This document shows positions 1-9,933 of a stretch of DNA of 64,000 nt, in pieces. The position numbers and the translations under genes were made by a program. Under the pieces are notes generated by a model, which worked only from the letters and a program-made list of their open reading frames with translations, was not told the DNA's origin and made no database searches. Every line of letters starts with the position of its first letter. Positions within the stretch are counted from its first letter, which is position 1. The stretch lies in the NCBI RefSeq assembly GCF_007745175.1, contig NZ_CP036271.1, forward strand, positions 930,001-994,000. Reading direction: 5' to 3'. The stretch comes from Caulifigura coniformis (lineage in GTDB: Bacteria > Planctomycetota > Planctomycetia > Planctomycetales > Planctomycetaceae).

Positions 1-2
1 AC

Positions 3-1097
3 CCCGGCGATCGCGTCGTCACTCAGGGCGGCCACGAACTGGCTGTCTTCTTCACCAAGGGATCGTTGCGCCTGAACGAGGAGACTGCAAAGGATATCGG
101 GCTTTCCCTGGCCAGTGTCTCCGGACGACTCATCGAAGATGTGTTTGACGCCGACGGCGCAGTTGATGTCCCGACGGACCGGCGATTCATTGCTTCATCC
201 CCGCTCAATGGAGTCATCGAACGCATTCGGATCGACCGGTCACACGCCGTCCGGAAAGGCGATGTCATCGCAGAAGTGAAGTCCTTGGAGTTTCACAATC
301 TGCAACTTGAACTTCTGGGAGCGACACTGGATCAACAACTGCAGTCGACTGTTCTCGAAAAACTGAAGCTTTCTGGCGACAGCATCGCGAGACGGCGTTT
401 CCTTGATGTTGAAGCCGCAGAGCGTGATGCAGCGTTTCGGATTGAAGGAACCAGGCGCCGTTTGGCTGCGCTTGGAGTGACAGAAGAGGAGCTGAGAAAG
501 ATCCAGACTGACAGCCAACTTATGCCGACGCTTCCACTGCGTGCGCTGATTGACGGTACCGTTGTCACCTTCACCAAAGTGCTCGGTCAGGTGGTGCGGC
601 CGGAAGAACCACTCTTTGAGATCCATGATTTGTCAAAGAGCTTCGTGGAGGCGTTCGTCGCCGAGCGGGATTCAGGACGCGTGCAAGTCGGCCAGCCAGT
701 CCGCATTCGCCTGGTTTCTGATCCGGAGGCGGTGCTTACCGGGCGGGTGATCCGGCTCGGCCACACCGTCGGCACGGCGAGCCGCACTCTCTCGGCGTGG
801 ATTGAAGTTGAAGGCGACGGCATGCAGCAGCGTCCACACAATTCCCTTGCTCGTGTGACGTTTAAGGCCGGAGAGTCCCCAGCCAGGACGACAGTTCCGT
901 TGAGCGCCCTGCTTCAAGAGGGGAATCGACGCTTCGTCTTCGTTAAAGGTGGAGACGGGACGTTTGCTCGCCGGCCGATTTCAGTCGGCCGCAAAGATGA
1001 CCGCTTCGCAGAGATTACCCATGGATTGGCTGGGGGAGAGACGGTCGCCGTACGCGGCGTCTTCCAGCTTCAGACGGGATACGCAGCGATTCGCTGA
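3..1097 (+). CDS. RND efflux periplasmic adaptor (HlyD/CusB family), 5' truncated
   Basis: Membrane-fusion (adaptor) subunit of a tripartite RND metal exporter. It would link the inner-membrane pump encoded just downstream to a TolC-type channel. The reading frame is open from the left edge of the window, so the true N-terminus is missing; 364 residues are visible. The visible protein has a lipoyl/barrel-sandwich half, a short helical hairpin (about residues 95-150) and beta-barrel and membrane-proximal strands ending in a GETVAVRGVFQL motif, which is typical of CzcB/CusB C-termini. Oddly, the first visible residues (GDRVVTQGGHELA) also look like an adaptor C-terminus, followed by a fresh adaptor-like start (LRLNEETAKDIGL). 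This may be a two-module adaptor. The stop lies 9 bp before the pump gene, so the two are probably co-transcribed. The family call is secure; the metal is unknown. Confidence 0.88.
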   Translation, partial: PGDRVVTQGGHELAVFFTKGSLRLNEETAKDIGLSLASVSGRLIEDVFDADGAVDVPTDRRFIASSPLNGVIERIRIDRSHAVRKGDVIAEVKSLEFHNLQLELLGATLDQQLQSTVLEKLKLSGDSIARRRFLDVEAAERDAAFRIEGTRRRLAALGVTEEELRKIQTDSQLMPTLPLRALIDGTVVTFTKVLGQVVRPEEPLFEIHDLSKSFVEAFVAERDSGRVQVGQPVRIRLVSDPEAVLTGRVIRLGHTVGTASRTLSAWIEVEGDGMQQRPHNSLARVTFKAGESPARTTVPLSALLQEGNRRFVFVKGGDGTFARRPISVGRKDDRFAEITHGLAGGETVAVRGVFQLQTGYAAIR

Positions 1098-1106
1098 GAG
1101 GCCTCG

Positions 1107-4100
1107 ATGTTGAATGCGATCATATCGTGGTCCCTCCACAACCGCGGAATCGTTCTGATTCTGGCGGCGACCGTCTTGATTGCGGGCGGCTACCAGCTCT
1201 CGCAGATGCCGGTCGATGTGTTTCCCGACCTGAATCGGCCTACGGTCACCATCATGACCGAGGCGCCGGGCCTGGCTCCTGAAGAGGTCGAAGTCCTGGT
1301 CACTCGTCAGCTGGAATTCCTTCTGAACGGGTCCACTGGCGTTCAACGTGTCCGCTCAGCTTCGGGCATCGGCCTCTCGATTGTCTGGGTCGAATTCGAA
1401 TGGGGTACCGACATCTACCGCGACCGACAAATCGTGGCAGAAAAGCTGCAGGTCGCTCGCGACCGTTTGCCCCAGGACGTGAACCCCGTTCTTGCCCCGA
1501 TCTCTTCCATCATGGGCGAGATCATGTTGCTCGGCTTGCGGTCGACCAAACCTACCTCCACGCCAGATGAAGCGTCGTCAGTCGGCATGGAGCTTCGAAC
1601 CTTGGGCGAATTTGAGGTCAGAAACCGGCTGTTGGCCGTCGAAGGAGTTTCCCAAGTCACGGTCATGGGAGGCGTGTTCAAGCAGTATCAAGTCGTCACG
1701 TCTCCAGCGCGTCTTGCGGCACAGAACGTCACGCTACAGCAGCTTGTCGATGCAGCCACAAAGGCAAACGTGCTGGCCGGCGGCGGCATTGTCGTCCGGG
1801 AGCCCCAGGAATCACTGCTTCGAATCAGCGGACAGAGCCTGGCACTTGAGGATCTGGAAAACACGCCAGTGGTCTGGAGAGAACCACGGCCGGTGTTGAT
1901 TAAAGATGTCGCGAGTGTGCAGTTCTCGGGCCCGGTCAAACGAGGCGACGGAAGCGTGCAGGTTAAGGAAGGCGAGCGGGTGGTTGGCGGTCCGTCGGTC
2001 ATCCTCACTGTTCAAAAGCAGCCCGGAGCTGACACGCTTGTCCTTGATCGCAAAATCTCAGAAGTCCTCGATCAGCTTGAGCTGGAATTACCGGAGGATG
2101 TCGAGATCGAGCGGCGGATTTTCAAGCAAGCCGATTTCATTCGCGCGGCCGTCGACAACGTCATTGAAGCCGTCCGTGACGGGGCCATCTGGGTAGTCGT
2201 GGTGCTGTTCCTTTTCATGTGGAACTTCCGAACGAGTATCAGCTCGTTAACGGCGATGCCGCTTTCGATCCTGCTGACCGTGCTTTGCTTCTGGTGGTTT
2301 GGCATCACGATCAACACGATGACACTCGGCGGGATTGCTGTCGCAATTGGCGACCTTGTGGACGACAGCATTGTCGACATCGAGAACATCTACCGCCGCC
2401 TAAAAGAGAACATCCACAAGGCCGCTCCTGAGCCGGCGCTCAAAGTCATTTATGACGCTTCCAGCGAGGTCCGAAATTCGATCGTCTACGCAACGTTGAT
2501 CGTGATCCTAGTTGTCTTTCCACTCTTCTCGATGGGCGGATTGGAAGGGCGAATGTTCGCCCCTTTGGGAATTGCGTACATCACCTCACTACTTTGCTCG
2601 CTGGCAATCTCACTCACCGTCACTCCTGTCCTCGGCTATTACCTGCTGCCGGGTGCGAAGTTTCTTGAGGAGCGAAGCGATCCACTGCTGCTCAGGTGGC
2701 TTAAAGCTGTGACTTCGAGGGTGCTCCATATCACCCTTCGCCACTCAACGGCCGTCCTGCTGACAACGTGCATTGGCGTGCTGTTGTCAGTGACGTTGAT
2801 CTTCTGGATGGGCGGTGAGTTTCTTCCCCCCTTCAATGAGGGAACGCTCACGATCAGCCTGCAGACCGAGCCCGGAACAAGCCTCGATGAGAGCCAACGA
2901 ATTGCCGCCCGTGCGGAAAGGCTGCTGCTTGAAGTTCCGGAAGTATTGGCCGTTTCGAGACGAACCGGCCGGGCAGAACTGGATGAGCATGCCGAGGGCG
3001 TCAACTCTTCCGAGATTGACGTACGCCTTCTCGAACACGAACGGCCGAAGCCCGGTGTACTGGCCGGCATTCTGCGTCTGATTCCAGTTGCTCATCTCTG
3101 GGGGTTCGAATCCCAAGGCCGCGACCGCGAGGTTGTCCTAGCGGATGTGCGAGACCGGATCACGGCGATTCCCGGAGCAAAGGTGAATATTGGCCAGCCA
3201 ATTTCCCATCGCCTTGATCACATCATGTCAGGCGTGCGCGCTCAGATTGCGGTCAAGGTTTTCGGTACGGATCTTCAGGAGCTTCGCATCGCCGCACAGG
3301 ACGCCTTCACCGAGATGCAGAAAGTCAAAGGTGTTGTGGATCTGCAAATGGAGCCTCAGGTCGAGATCCCGCAAATCCGCCTCCAGGTAAAACGCGAGGC
3401 GGCCGCGCGACACGGGCTTGCTCCAGGAGATGTCGCGGAGCTGTTGGAGATTGCTTACAAGGGGCGAGTCGTCTCGCAAGTTCTCGACGAAGACCGCTAC
3501 TTCCAACTTATGGTCTGGTTCGATGAACCATCGCGGAGCAATCCTGAAGTCATCGGACAAACCATCCTTCAGACCCCGTCCGGCAGGATGGTCGCGCTGA
3601 GCGAAGTGGCTGAAGTCCTGGACACCACCGGTCCGAACACGATCAATCGAGAGCACGTTCGCCGCCGAATCGTGGTGTTCTGCAATGTGCACGATCGCGA
3701 TTTGGCCGGTGTCGTTGCCGACATTCGGCAATCCCTGAAGCCCCTGGAGGAACGACTCCGTTTGTTGCCGGGGAACTACTACATCGAGTACGGAGGCCAG
3801 TTCGAGGCGCAACAGGACGCGAGCTTTCGACTGCTCGTTCTTGGCGGAGCGTCTGTCATCGGCGTCTTCTTATTGCTTTGGAAATGCCTGGATTCCTGGC
3901 AGGCAGCACTGCAGGTGTTGGCCAACATCCCGCTGGCCGCGATGGGATCGGTTCTGACCCTGCTGATTGTCAACTGGCCGGAAGCAAGCAAATTGGCTGC
4001 AGTGCACTGGTGGCAGTGGCCGCGAGTGTGGGCAGAAGCGACCAGTCTGTCAGTCGCCCATTGGGTCGGCTTCATCACCCTGATCGGGATTGTCAGCCGC

Positions 4101-4511
4101 AACGGCATCATGATGATTTCGCACTACATTCATCTGATGCAAAACGAGGGGGAGTCGTTCTCGGAACACATGATCATCCGGGGCAGCCTAGAGCGTCTTG
4201 CGCCGGTGATGATGACCGCAGCGACCAGCTTTATTGGTCTCCTGCCATTACTGTTCGGGGCCGGACAAACAGGCAAAGAGATCCTGCACCCACTGGCCCT
4301 GGTCGTCTTTGGGGGGATGTTGACGTCCACGCTGCTCGACCAACTCGTGACGCCAGCGTTGTTCCTGCGATTCGGCAGGCGCATCTCCGAATCGCGAAGT
4401 TCGACCATGAGTTCGCTGAGCAGGGACAGCCACGGCGGTGTCTCTCCACCGCAACCAGGGCAAGAGCCCGCTGGCGAGCAGGGAGCGGAATTTCGCAATC
4501 CTTCAGTGTGA
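1107..4511 (+). CDS. CzcA/CusA-type heavy-metal RND transporter
   Basis: Proton-driven inner-membrane pump of the heavy-metal efflux RND family, 1134 residues, a normal length. The N-terminus runs MLNAIISWSLHNRG, then a first membrane segment, then QMPVDVFPDLNRPTVTIMTEAPG, as in CzcA. The fourth membrane segment carries the charged relay motif GDLVDDSIVDIENIYRRL, with the Asp-Asp pair expected for metal-RND proteins. A second half follows from about residue 535. The loop before the segment that precedes SRNGIMM has about 25 extra residues rich in Trp, and the C-terminal tail is Gly/Pro/Gln rich. ATG at 1107 follows the adaptor stop closely. The substrate is probably a divalent cation (Co/Zn/Cd/Ni or Cu) but cannot be read from the sequence. 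Confidence 0.95.
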   Translation: MLNAIISWSLHNRGIVLILAATVLIAGGYQLSQMPVDVFPDLNRPTVTIMTEAPGLAPEEVEVLVTRQLEFLLNGSTGVQRVRSASGIGLSIVWVEFEWGTDIYRDRQIVAEKLQVARDRLPQDVNPVLAPISSIMGEIMLLGLRSTKPTSTPDEASSVGMELRTLGEFEVRNRLLAVEGVSQVTVMGGVFKQYQVVTSPARLAAQNVTLQQLVDAATKANVLAGGGIVVREPQESLLRISGQSLALEDLENTPVVWREPRPVLIKDVASVQFSGPVKRGDGSVQVKEGERVVGGPSVILTVQKQPGADTLVLDRKISEVLDQLELELPEDVEIERRIFKQADFIRAAVDNVIEAVRDGAIWVVVVLFLFMWNFRTSISSLTAMPLSILLTVLCFWWFGITINTMTLGGIAVAIGDLVDDSIVDIENIYRRLKENIHKAAPEPALKVIYDASSEVRNSIVYATLIVILVVFPLFSMGGLEGRMFAPLGIAYITSLLCSLAISLTVTPVLGYYLLPGAKFLEERSDPLLLRWLKAVTSRVLHITLRHSTAVLLTTCIGVLLSVTLIFWMGGEFLPPFNEGTLTISLQTEPGTSLDESQRIAARAERLLLEVPEVLAVSRRTGRAELDEHAEGVNSSEIDVRLLEHERPKPGVLAGILRLIPVAHLWGFESQGRDREVVLADVRDRITAIPGAKVNIGQPISHRLDHIMSGVRAQIAVKVFGTDLQELRIAAQDAFTEMQKVKGVVDLQMEPQVEIPQIRLQVKREAAARHGLAPGDVAELLEIAYKGRVVSQVLDEDRYFQLMVWFDEPSRSNPEVIGQTILQTPSGRMVALSEVAEVLDTTGPNTINREHVRRRIVVFCNVHDRDLAGVVADIRQSLKPLEERLRLLPGNYYIEYGGQFEAQQDASFRLLVLGGASVIGVFLLLWKCLDSWQAALQVLANIPLAAMGSVLTLLIVNWPEASKLAAVHWWQWPRVWAEATSLSVAHWVGFITLIGIVSRNGIMMISHYIHLMQNEGESFSEHMIIRGSLERLAPVMMTAATSFIGLLPLLFGAGQTGKEILHPLALVVFGGMLTSTLLDQLVTPALFLRFGRRISESRSSTMSSLSRDSHGGVSPPQPGQEPAGEQGAEFRNPSV

Positions 4512-4681
4512 CTATGCAACGCGTGCGAACTCGCACACATCCTCAGGTCGCTTCGCCTCCGTACAAGAAAGGTGGGTGCACAATGTATTGACACCAGCGC
4601 GTAGGACAAACATCCCTGACTCTTTCGTCAACCGGCATTCCGCCCGTTCCGGACATTTTTGATCTACTTGGAGAAAAGCAC

Positions 4682-5254
4682 ATGTCATGTCGCGTCCTGA
4701 TGATCACTCTCGTAACCGTTGGTGCGGTCCTTTCCACGTCCCTCGCTAACGCCCAGCAAAAGTCCAATTTCCCTGGGAAGCCCGCAAATCCGGGCCGCCA
4801 GGAAATGAGCAACTCGTATCGTGCACAGGGGTCTTTCTCACGGGGCTACCGTCCTTCAATGACGTATAGCTACCAGAATTCGGCTCGCTCGCACGCCCAA
4901 GCCCTGTCGTCGCAGGGGCAGGCGGTGAAGAAGATCGATCCACAGACCGCGAAGGAGCATGTCGCTGAGGTCAAGAAAAACGTTGCGGCCGCGAAGACGG
5001 AATTGACCAAGATCGACATGGAAGCAGCCAAGAAGGCGGAGATCGTGCAGCACATTGACGCCATGAAGAAGCATTATGAAGCGGCCGAAAAGTGCTGCAG
5101 CGATGCCGATCACCACATCGAAGCGAATGCGGAAAGCGGGACCATTGCCTCGTGCTGTGCGGACATGGATAAGCACCTGGCCGCGGCGGAGGCGGAGCAC
5201 AAGAAGCTGATGGAGCTGCTGCACATTGAGCTGCCGAAGCCGGCTGCAAAATAG
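4682..5254 (+). CDS. Small exported coiled-coil protein with Cys/His cluster
   Basis: A 190-residue protein of unknown function. A signal peptide is clear at residues 1-24 (MSCRVLMITLVTVGAVLSTSLANAQ, cut after ANA). A Ser/Tyr/Arg-rich linker follows, then a helical segment rich in Ala/Lys/Glu (about 80-125). Next comes a Cys/His stretch with CCSDADHHIEANAE and CCADMDKHLAAAE, followed by a final helix. The paired CC and HH motifs suggest metal binding in the periplasm. It lies 170 bp downstream of the pump gene and upstream of a strong terminator, so it probably belongs to the efflux unit. A short Tyr/Ser/Gly-rich part resembles the small exported protein at 17752-18042. Function is inferred from context only. 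Confidence 0.75.
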   Translation: MSCRVLMITLVTVGAVLSTSLANAQQKSNFPGKPANPGRQEMSNSYRAQGSFSRGYRPSMTYSYQNSARSHAQALSSQGQAVKKIDPQTAKEHVAEVKKNVAAAKTELTKIDMEAAKKAEIVQHIDAMKKHYEAAEKCCSDADHHIEANAESGTIASCCADMDKHLAAAEAEHKKLMELLHIELPKPAAK

Positions 5255-5329
5255 GGGAGCGCAATGTCGGACGACGCTCTGCGAGAGCACGACAAACCCG
5301 TCGACTCCTTGACTGAGCGCTGTTAACAG

Positions 5330-5363
5330 ACCTTCCGGCGGCTGGCCGGAAGGTCCCTTTCTT
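5330..5363 (+). terminator. Rho-independent terminator
   Basis: A perfect 10-bp stem (ACCTTCCGGC / GCCGGAAGGT, 5330-5339 and 5345-5354) with a 5-nt loop, followed by CCCTTTCTT. It closes the first efflux unit. Confidence 0.85.
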
Positions 5364-5509
5364 AGTCAGACAAACAGGCGAAGTCCTCAACGTTGTCATA
5401 GTGTTGTCAGGCAGCGACGACCAGAAACACGCTCGCACTCAGTCAGCATGCTTGTCGACGGCGAGTGTGGGACCTCGTTCTTCTCCGTTTCGTTTCCGGA
5501 TGGTCGCCG

Positions 5510-8272
5510 ATGCCGGGTCACACGCTTTTTAGCCTCTCGACCGAACAGGCTGTATTGCAGCTTCGCGCCAATGCTGAGCAGGGACTTTCCACAGTGGAGG
5601 CCGTGGAGCGCCAGAAGCAAAGCGGCTTCAATCAGCTCACGGAAGCAGCACCTGAGCCAGCGTGGAAGCGACTCTTTCGTCAGTTCCAGGATCTGGTCAT
5701 CTGGATCTTGATCGCCGCGGCAGTCATCTCTGGACTGCTGGGGGAATGGGTCGACACGTTGGCCATTCTCGCAATCGTCGTCCTCAATGGCGTGATCGGG
5801 TTTCTTCAGGAGCAACACGCGGAGCTGGCGATGTCGGCCTTGAAAAAACTGTCGGCGCCGACCGCCAAGGCGCTCCGAGATGGCGTTCTGCAGTCCTTGC
5901 CCGCTCGGGAGCTCGTCCCTGGCGACATCATTGAAATCGAGGCCGGGGACAACGTCCCGGCCGATGTGCGGTTGCTGAAGGCGTTCAGCGTGAGCGTGCA
6001 GGAAGCAACGCTGACAGGAGAGTCCACGTCTGTCGAGAAGGAGGCTGATGTCGTTCTCCCGGCCGAGACGCAACTCGGTGACCGTCGAAACATGGTTCAC
6101 ATGGGCACCATCCTGACGACCGGCAAGGCTTCAGGCATGGTGGCCGCCATAGGCATGGAGACAGAGCTGGGACAAATAGCTGGGATGCTGGCTCGCCATG
6201 AACTGGAACTCACTCCACTTCAAAAGCGGCTGGCGAAGTTAGGACAAGTCTTGATTGGAGTCTGCCTGGCGATCGTTGCGCTCATCTTTGCCTTGCAAGT
6301 GATGCGTGGCGGCAGCCTCCTGGAGGCACTGCTTGTGTCGGTGAGTCTCGCTGTCGCCGCCGTTCCAGAAGGTCTACCGGCTGTCGTCACGATCACTCTC
6401 GCACTTGGCCTGCAACGCATGGTGAAACGTAAGGCACTGGTGAGAAAACTGCCCAGCGTGGAAACGCTCGGTTCGGTCTCGGTGATTTGCTCTGATAAGA
6501 CTGGCACCCTGACTCGCAACGAAATGACCGTCAAGGCGATCGTGACGAGCTCCAAATCCTACCAGGTGACCGGAGGCGGTTACGCGCCCCGTGGCGACTT
6601 CTATCAGACGTCCGATTCAACTCTGGTCGACGACGAGGCTCTTCCCAAAGTCGCCCGGACGGTGAATCCCGAGACGGATCTCGACCTCCGTCTGGCGCTC
6701 AAAATTGGCGCCTGGTGCAATGGCGCGCAGGTCGCGCCGCAATCGGACGGAGATGGCGTCTGGCAGGTCATCGGCGATCCGACGGAAGGTGCACTGGTCG
6801 TCGCGGCCATGAAAGGCGGACTGAGTCCGTCTGCTCGGAGCGGCGAAATCACGTATGAGCTGCCGTTTGATTCGAACCGAAAGATCATGTCCGTGGTCGT
6901 TCGGGAACCCGGAGGCACGTCGCTCTACACAAAAGGCGCTCCCGAAAGCGTCCTGGCTCGCTGCGACCGTATCCATCGGTGGGGTGTGGCGGAGCCGCTG
7001 AGTGAAGATGATCGCAGGCGGGTCCTGGCCTCAAGCATTTCTTTGTCATCGCAAGCGTTGCGTGTGCTCGGGGTGGCCTACGGTCCAGATCCACGGGAAC
7101 CGGGCAGTACCGATCTCGAACGGGAGCTGGTGTTCTGCGGGTTAGTGGGAATGATCGATCCGCCTCGCGAAGAGGTAAAAACCGCGATTGCAACCTGCCG
7201 CTCGGCCGGAATACGACCGGTGATGATCACAGGCGACCATCCGGCAACCGCACTGGCGATTGCCAAGCAACTCGGACTGACAACCGGCCCTGAACATTTG
7301 CTGGCCGGTCAGGAGCTGGCCCAGATGACGGATGCTGATTTGGCCGGCGTGATCCACGACATCTCCGTGTACGCGCGGACAACGGCAGAACACAAATTGC
7401 GAATCGTCCGAGCCTGGAAATCACGCGGAGACGTCGTCGCCATGACTGGCGACGGTGTCAACGACGCACCGGCGGTGAGAGCCGCCGACATTGGCATCGC
7501 GATGGGCATCACCGGAACTGATGTCACCAAAGAGGCATCCGACATGGTGCTGCTGGATGACAACTTTGCATCAATCGTCAGCGCCGTCGAGGAAGGGCGG
7601 GGGATCTACGACAACATCCAGAAGGCGCTCGTATTTCTGTTGTCGTGCAACTGTGGTGAGATCCTGTTGATGCTCGGTGCCAGCCTGCTCGGCTGGCCCG
7701 CACCGCTTCTGCCGATCCAATTGCTATGGATCAATCTTGTGACGGATGGCTTGCCTGCTCTAGCCCTGTCCTTCGAGCCGCCCGAACCCGGCGTGATGAA
7801 TCACCCGCCGCGCCAAGCGAACGAATCAATCCTGTCCCGAAAACTGGGCATTGCAATCCTATTCCAAGGCCTGCTGGTCGGACTGGTCGGCCTGCTCGCC
7901 TTCGGTCTGAGCTTGCGGCACCGGCCTGACGATGTTGATCGCGCGCGAGCAATGGCATTCTGCGTACTCGTCTACGCCGAACTCTTCCGTGCACTCGGCG
8001 CTCGGAGCCAGACGCTGACGCTACGGCAGCTCGGATTCTGGAAGAATCCTCATCTTCTGCTGGCGATCCTGGTTTCTGGACTCCTGCAAGTGAGTGTGGC
8101 CATTGTTCCGTTTACCGGGCGCGTGTTTGATGTCCCCCCTCATACGTGGTCCGAATGGGGCACAATCATTCTGCTGGCACTCACGCCCTTGATCGTGGTC
8201 GAACTCGTCAAAGAGCTCCGTCAGGTCATCCACGTCGATCATGTCATCACTCCGGATGGAGTCACCTCATGA
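5510..8272 (+). CDS. P2-type cation-transporting ATPase (Ca2+-ATPase-like)
   Basis: An ATP-driven cation pump of the P2 class, about 920 residues. Visible motifs are the actuator TGES (ATLTGESTSVEKEAD), the PEGLPA motif of membrane helix 4, the phosphorylation site DKTGTLT with Asp329, the hinge TGDGVNDAPAV and the P2-type C-terminal half (QLLWINLVTDGLPALALSFEP). There is no CPC motif and no HMA domain, so it is not a P1B heavy-metal ATPase; Ca2+ or a related ion is more likely. The frame is open from 5465, but ATG 5510 gives a start (MPGHTLFSLSTEQAV) that fits the cation-ATPase N-terminal domain. The stop overlaps the next start (ATGA at 8269-8272), so translation with the adaptor is coupled. 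Confidence 0.92.
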   Translation: MPGHTLFSLSTEQAVLQLRANAEQGLSTVEAVERQKQSGFNQLTEAAPEPAWKRLFRQFQDLVIWILIAAAVISGLLGEWVDTLAILAIVVLNGVIGFLQEQHAELAMSALKKLSAPTAKALRDGVLQSLPARELVPGDIIEIEAGDNVPADVRLLKAFSVSVQEATLTGESTSVEKEADVVLPAETQLGDRRNMVHMGTILTTGKASGMVAAIGMETELGQIAGMLARHELELTPLQKRLAKLGQVLIGVCLAIVALIFALQVMRGGSLLEALLVSVSLAVAAVPEGLPAVVTITLALGLQRMVKRKALVRKLPSVETLGSVSVICSDKTGTLTRNEMTVKAIVTSSKSYQVTGGGYAPRGDFYQTSDSTLVDDEALPKVARTVNPETDLDLRLALKIGAWCNGAQVAPQSDGDGVWQVIGDPTEGALVVAAMKGGLSPSARSGEITYELPFDSNRKIMSVVVREPGGTSLYTKGAPESVLARCDRIHRWGVAEPLSEDDRRRVLASSISLSSQALRVLGVAYGPDPREPGSTDLERELVFCGLVGMIDPPREEVKTAIATCRSAGIRPVMITGDHPATALAIAKQLGLTTGPEHLLAGQELAQMTDADLAGVIHDISVYARTTAEHKLRIVRAWKSRGDVVAMTGDGVNDAPAVRAADIGIAMGITGTDVTKEASDMVLLDDNFASIVSAVEEGRGIYDNIQKALVFLLSCNCGEILLMLGASLLGWPAPLLPIQLLWINLVTDGLPALALSFEPPEPGVMNHPPRQANESILSRKLGIAILFQGLLVGLVGLLAFGLSLRHRPDDVDRARAMAFCVLVYAELFRALGARSQTLTLRQLGFWKNPHLLLAILVSGLLQVSVAIVPFTGRVFDVPPHTWSEWGTIILLALTPLIVVELVKELRQVIHVDHVITPDGVTS

Positions 8273-9915
8273 AATGGAAACCGTTCGTCCTGAAGACGGC
8301 GACTGGTCTGGGGCTGTTGGCCGGGCTGGTGGCGTTGATTGCGTGGTGGCCAAAGGCCACTGGGAAGGCGACGACCAGCGACACGTGGACGTGCTCGATG
8401 CATCCGCAGATTCGATTGCCGAATCCTGGCCCCTGTCCGATCTGCGGGATGCAGTTAATCCCCGTGTCCCAGTTGCCAAACGCGAGAGAGGACCTGGAAA
8501 CGCGAGCCGGGTTGGAAGTCGAGCAGATCCAGACGCGCAAGCTGTTCAAGGAGATTCGAACAGTTGGCAAGCTCGACTACAGCGAACGGCAGGTGGAGCT
8601 GATCACGGCGCGCGTCGCAGGGCGCGTTGATCGCGTCTACGCCGACTTCACCGGACTGGATGTCAAAAAGGGCGACCACCTCGTCTCGATTTACAGCCCG
8701 GAATTGTATTCGGCTCAGAACGAATTGCTGCTGGGGCTGGACGCCAAGGAAAAGGAGAAGGCGACAGCGCTGAGTCCGCGCAGCTTGGCCGAGTCCCGAC
8801 TGGAGGCGTCGCGGACCAAGTTGCGGTTGCTGGGAATTCTCGACGAGCAGATCAAAACGATTGAGTCGACGCGGGAAATCGCCCCCCACCTCACAATCTA
8901 CGCGCCGCTCGGTGGCACGGTGATCGAAAAGAATATTCGCGTCGGCCAGTATGTCGACGCCGGAGATCAGCTGTATCGCATCGCCAATCTCGATCCGATC
9001 TGGCTGTATCTCAACATCTACGAGTACGACGTCGCCTGGGTGCGTTTCGGGCAGGCTGTCGACATCACTCTGGAGGCTTTTCCGGGCGAGACATTCCACG
9101 GCACGGTCACGTTCATCGATCCGTTTCTCGATGATGCAACGCGAACGATTCGCGTTCGCGTGAACATCAAGAACACGGAACGTCTCCTGAAACCGCAGAT
9201 GTTCGCGACGGCCACGATCCATGTGGGACTGGGAGATGACGGCACTCCCGAACCCACCGGTCTCGAAGGGATGTATGTGTGCCCGATGCATCCGGAGGTC
9301 AAGCAGCCGGATCCGGGCAAGTGTCCCTTCTGCGAAATGCCCCTGGAGAAAGTTCCCGAGCGACGCCGCGAATCACGAAGAGAGCGCGCTGCACCAGGGC
9401 CGTCGCCGTCGAATCACCGGCATGCCGCTGGTAGTCCAGATCAGACGGTCCCCACTCAATCGACAGATCCGACTCCTCCAGCAGTCACGCCGACGACCCC
9501 GTCGAAGCAGACGCACGTTGGCCACGAAGAGCACAAGGATGCACCGCCCCTAACACAGGCACCTGCAGGCGATGGGCTGCTCGCGATTCCGGTTTCGGCC
9601 GTGCTCGATACCGGACGGAGGCGGATTACCTACCGGTTGACTGGGGCCGGTGCATACGAACTGGTTGAACTGAAGCTTGGACCACGAGCCCGATCGACCG
9701 ACGAGTCGGGTAAGGAACGCGAATACTTCCTGGTGCTGGAGGGAGTCACCGAGGCAGATCGCGTCGTCACACAAAGCGGTTTTCTGCTGGACAGTCAGCG
9801 GCAGATTGAAGGCATGCCGAGTTTGCTGTTTCCGACGGGACAATCGGGAACGAACTTGCATGCGGGCCACGGCGGTCAACCGAACCCGGCCCCCGCAGCG
9901 GCACACCAGCATTGA
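8269..9915 (+). CDS. RND efflux adaptor with two heavy-metal-binding motifs
   Basis: CusB-type periplasmic adaptor, 548 residues. After an N-terminal membrane anchor (about 11-30) comes a heavy-metal-binding motif CSMHPQIRLPNPGPCPICGM. Barrel-sandwich, helical-hairpin and beta-barrel parts follow. A second copy, CPMHPEVKQPDPGKCPFCEM, then sits inside the C-terminal half, ahead of a His/Pro/Thr-rich low-complexity linker and a final adaptor domain (GVTEADRVVTQSGFLLDS). The double motif and the inserted linker are unusual for the family and point to copper- or zinc-type ions. ATG 8269 overlaps the ATPase stop by 4 bp. A longer frame exists upstream, but it lies inside the ATPase gene and has no adaptor features. 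Confidence 0.92.
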   Translation: MKWKPFVLKTATGLGLLAGLVALIAWWPKATGKATTSDTWTCSMHPQIRLPNPGPCPICGMQLIPVSQLPNAREDLETRAGLEVEQIQTRKLFKEIRTVGKLDYSERQVELITARVAGRVDRVYADFTGLDVKKGDHLVSIYSPELYSAQNELLLGLDAKEKEKATALSPRSLAESRLEASRTKLRLLGILDEQIKTIESTREIAPHLTIYAPLGGTVIEKNIRVGQYVDAGDQLYRIANLDPIWLYLNIYEYDVAWVRFGQAVDITLEAFPGETFHGTVTFIDPFLDDATRTIRVRVNIKNTERLLKPQMFATATIHVGLGDDGTPEPTGLEGMYVCPMHPEVKQPDPGKCPFCEMPLEKVPERRRESRRERAAPGPSPSNHRHAAGSPDQTVPTQSTDPTPPAVTPTTPSKQTHVGHEEHKDAPPLTQAPAGDGLLAIPVSAVLDTGRRRITYRLTGAGAYELVELKLGPRARSTDESGKEREYFLVLEGVTEADRVVTQSGFLLDSQRQIEGMPSLLFPTGQSGTNLHAGHGGQPNPAPAAAHQH

Positions 9916-9933
9916 CGCCTTGAGAGTGAGCCC

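Noticed and set aside
4438-4662. 74-codon plus-strand open frame after the first pump
   Set aside because: Overlaps the pump end in another frame and shows no family or start signal.
5465-5509. Upstream extension of the P2-type ATPase
   Set aside because: The extra 15 residues do not match the family start; ATG 5510 fits better.
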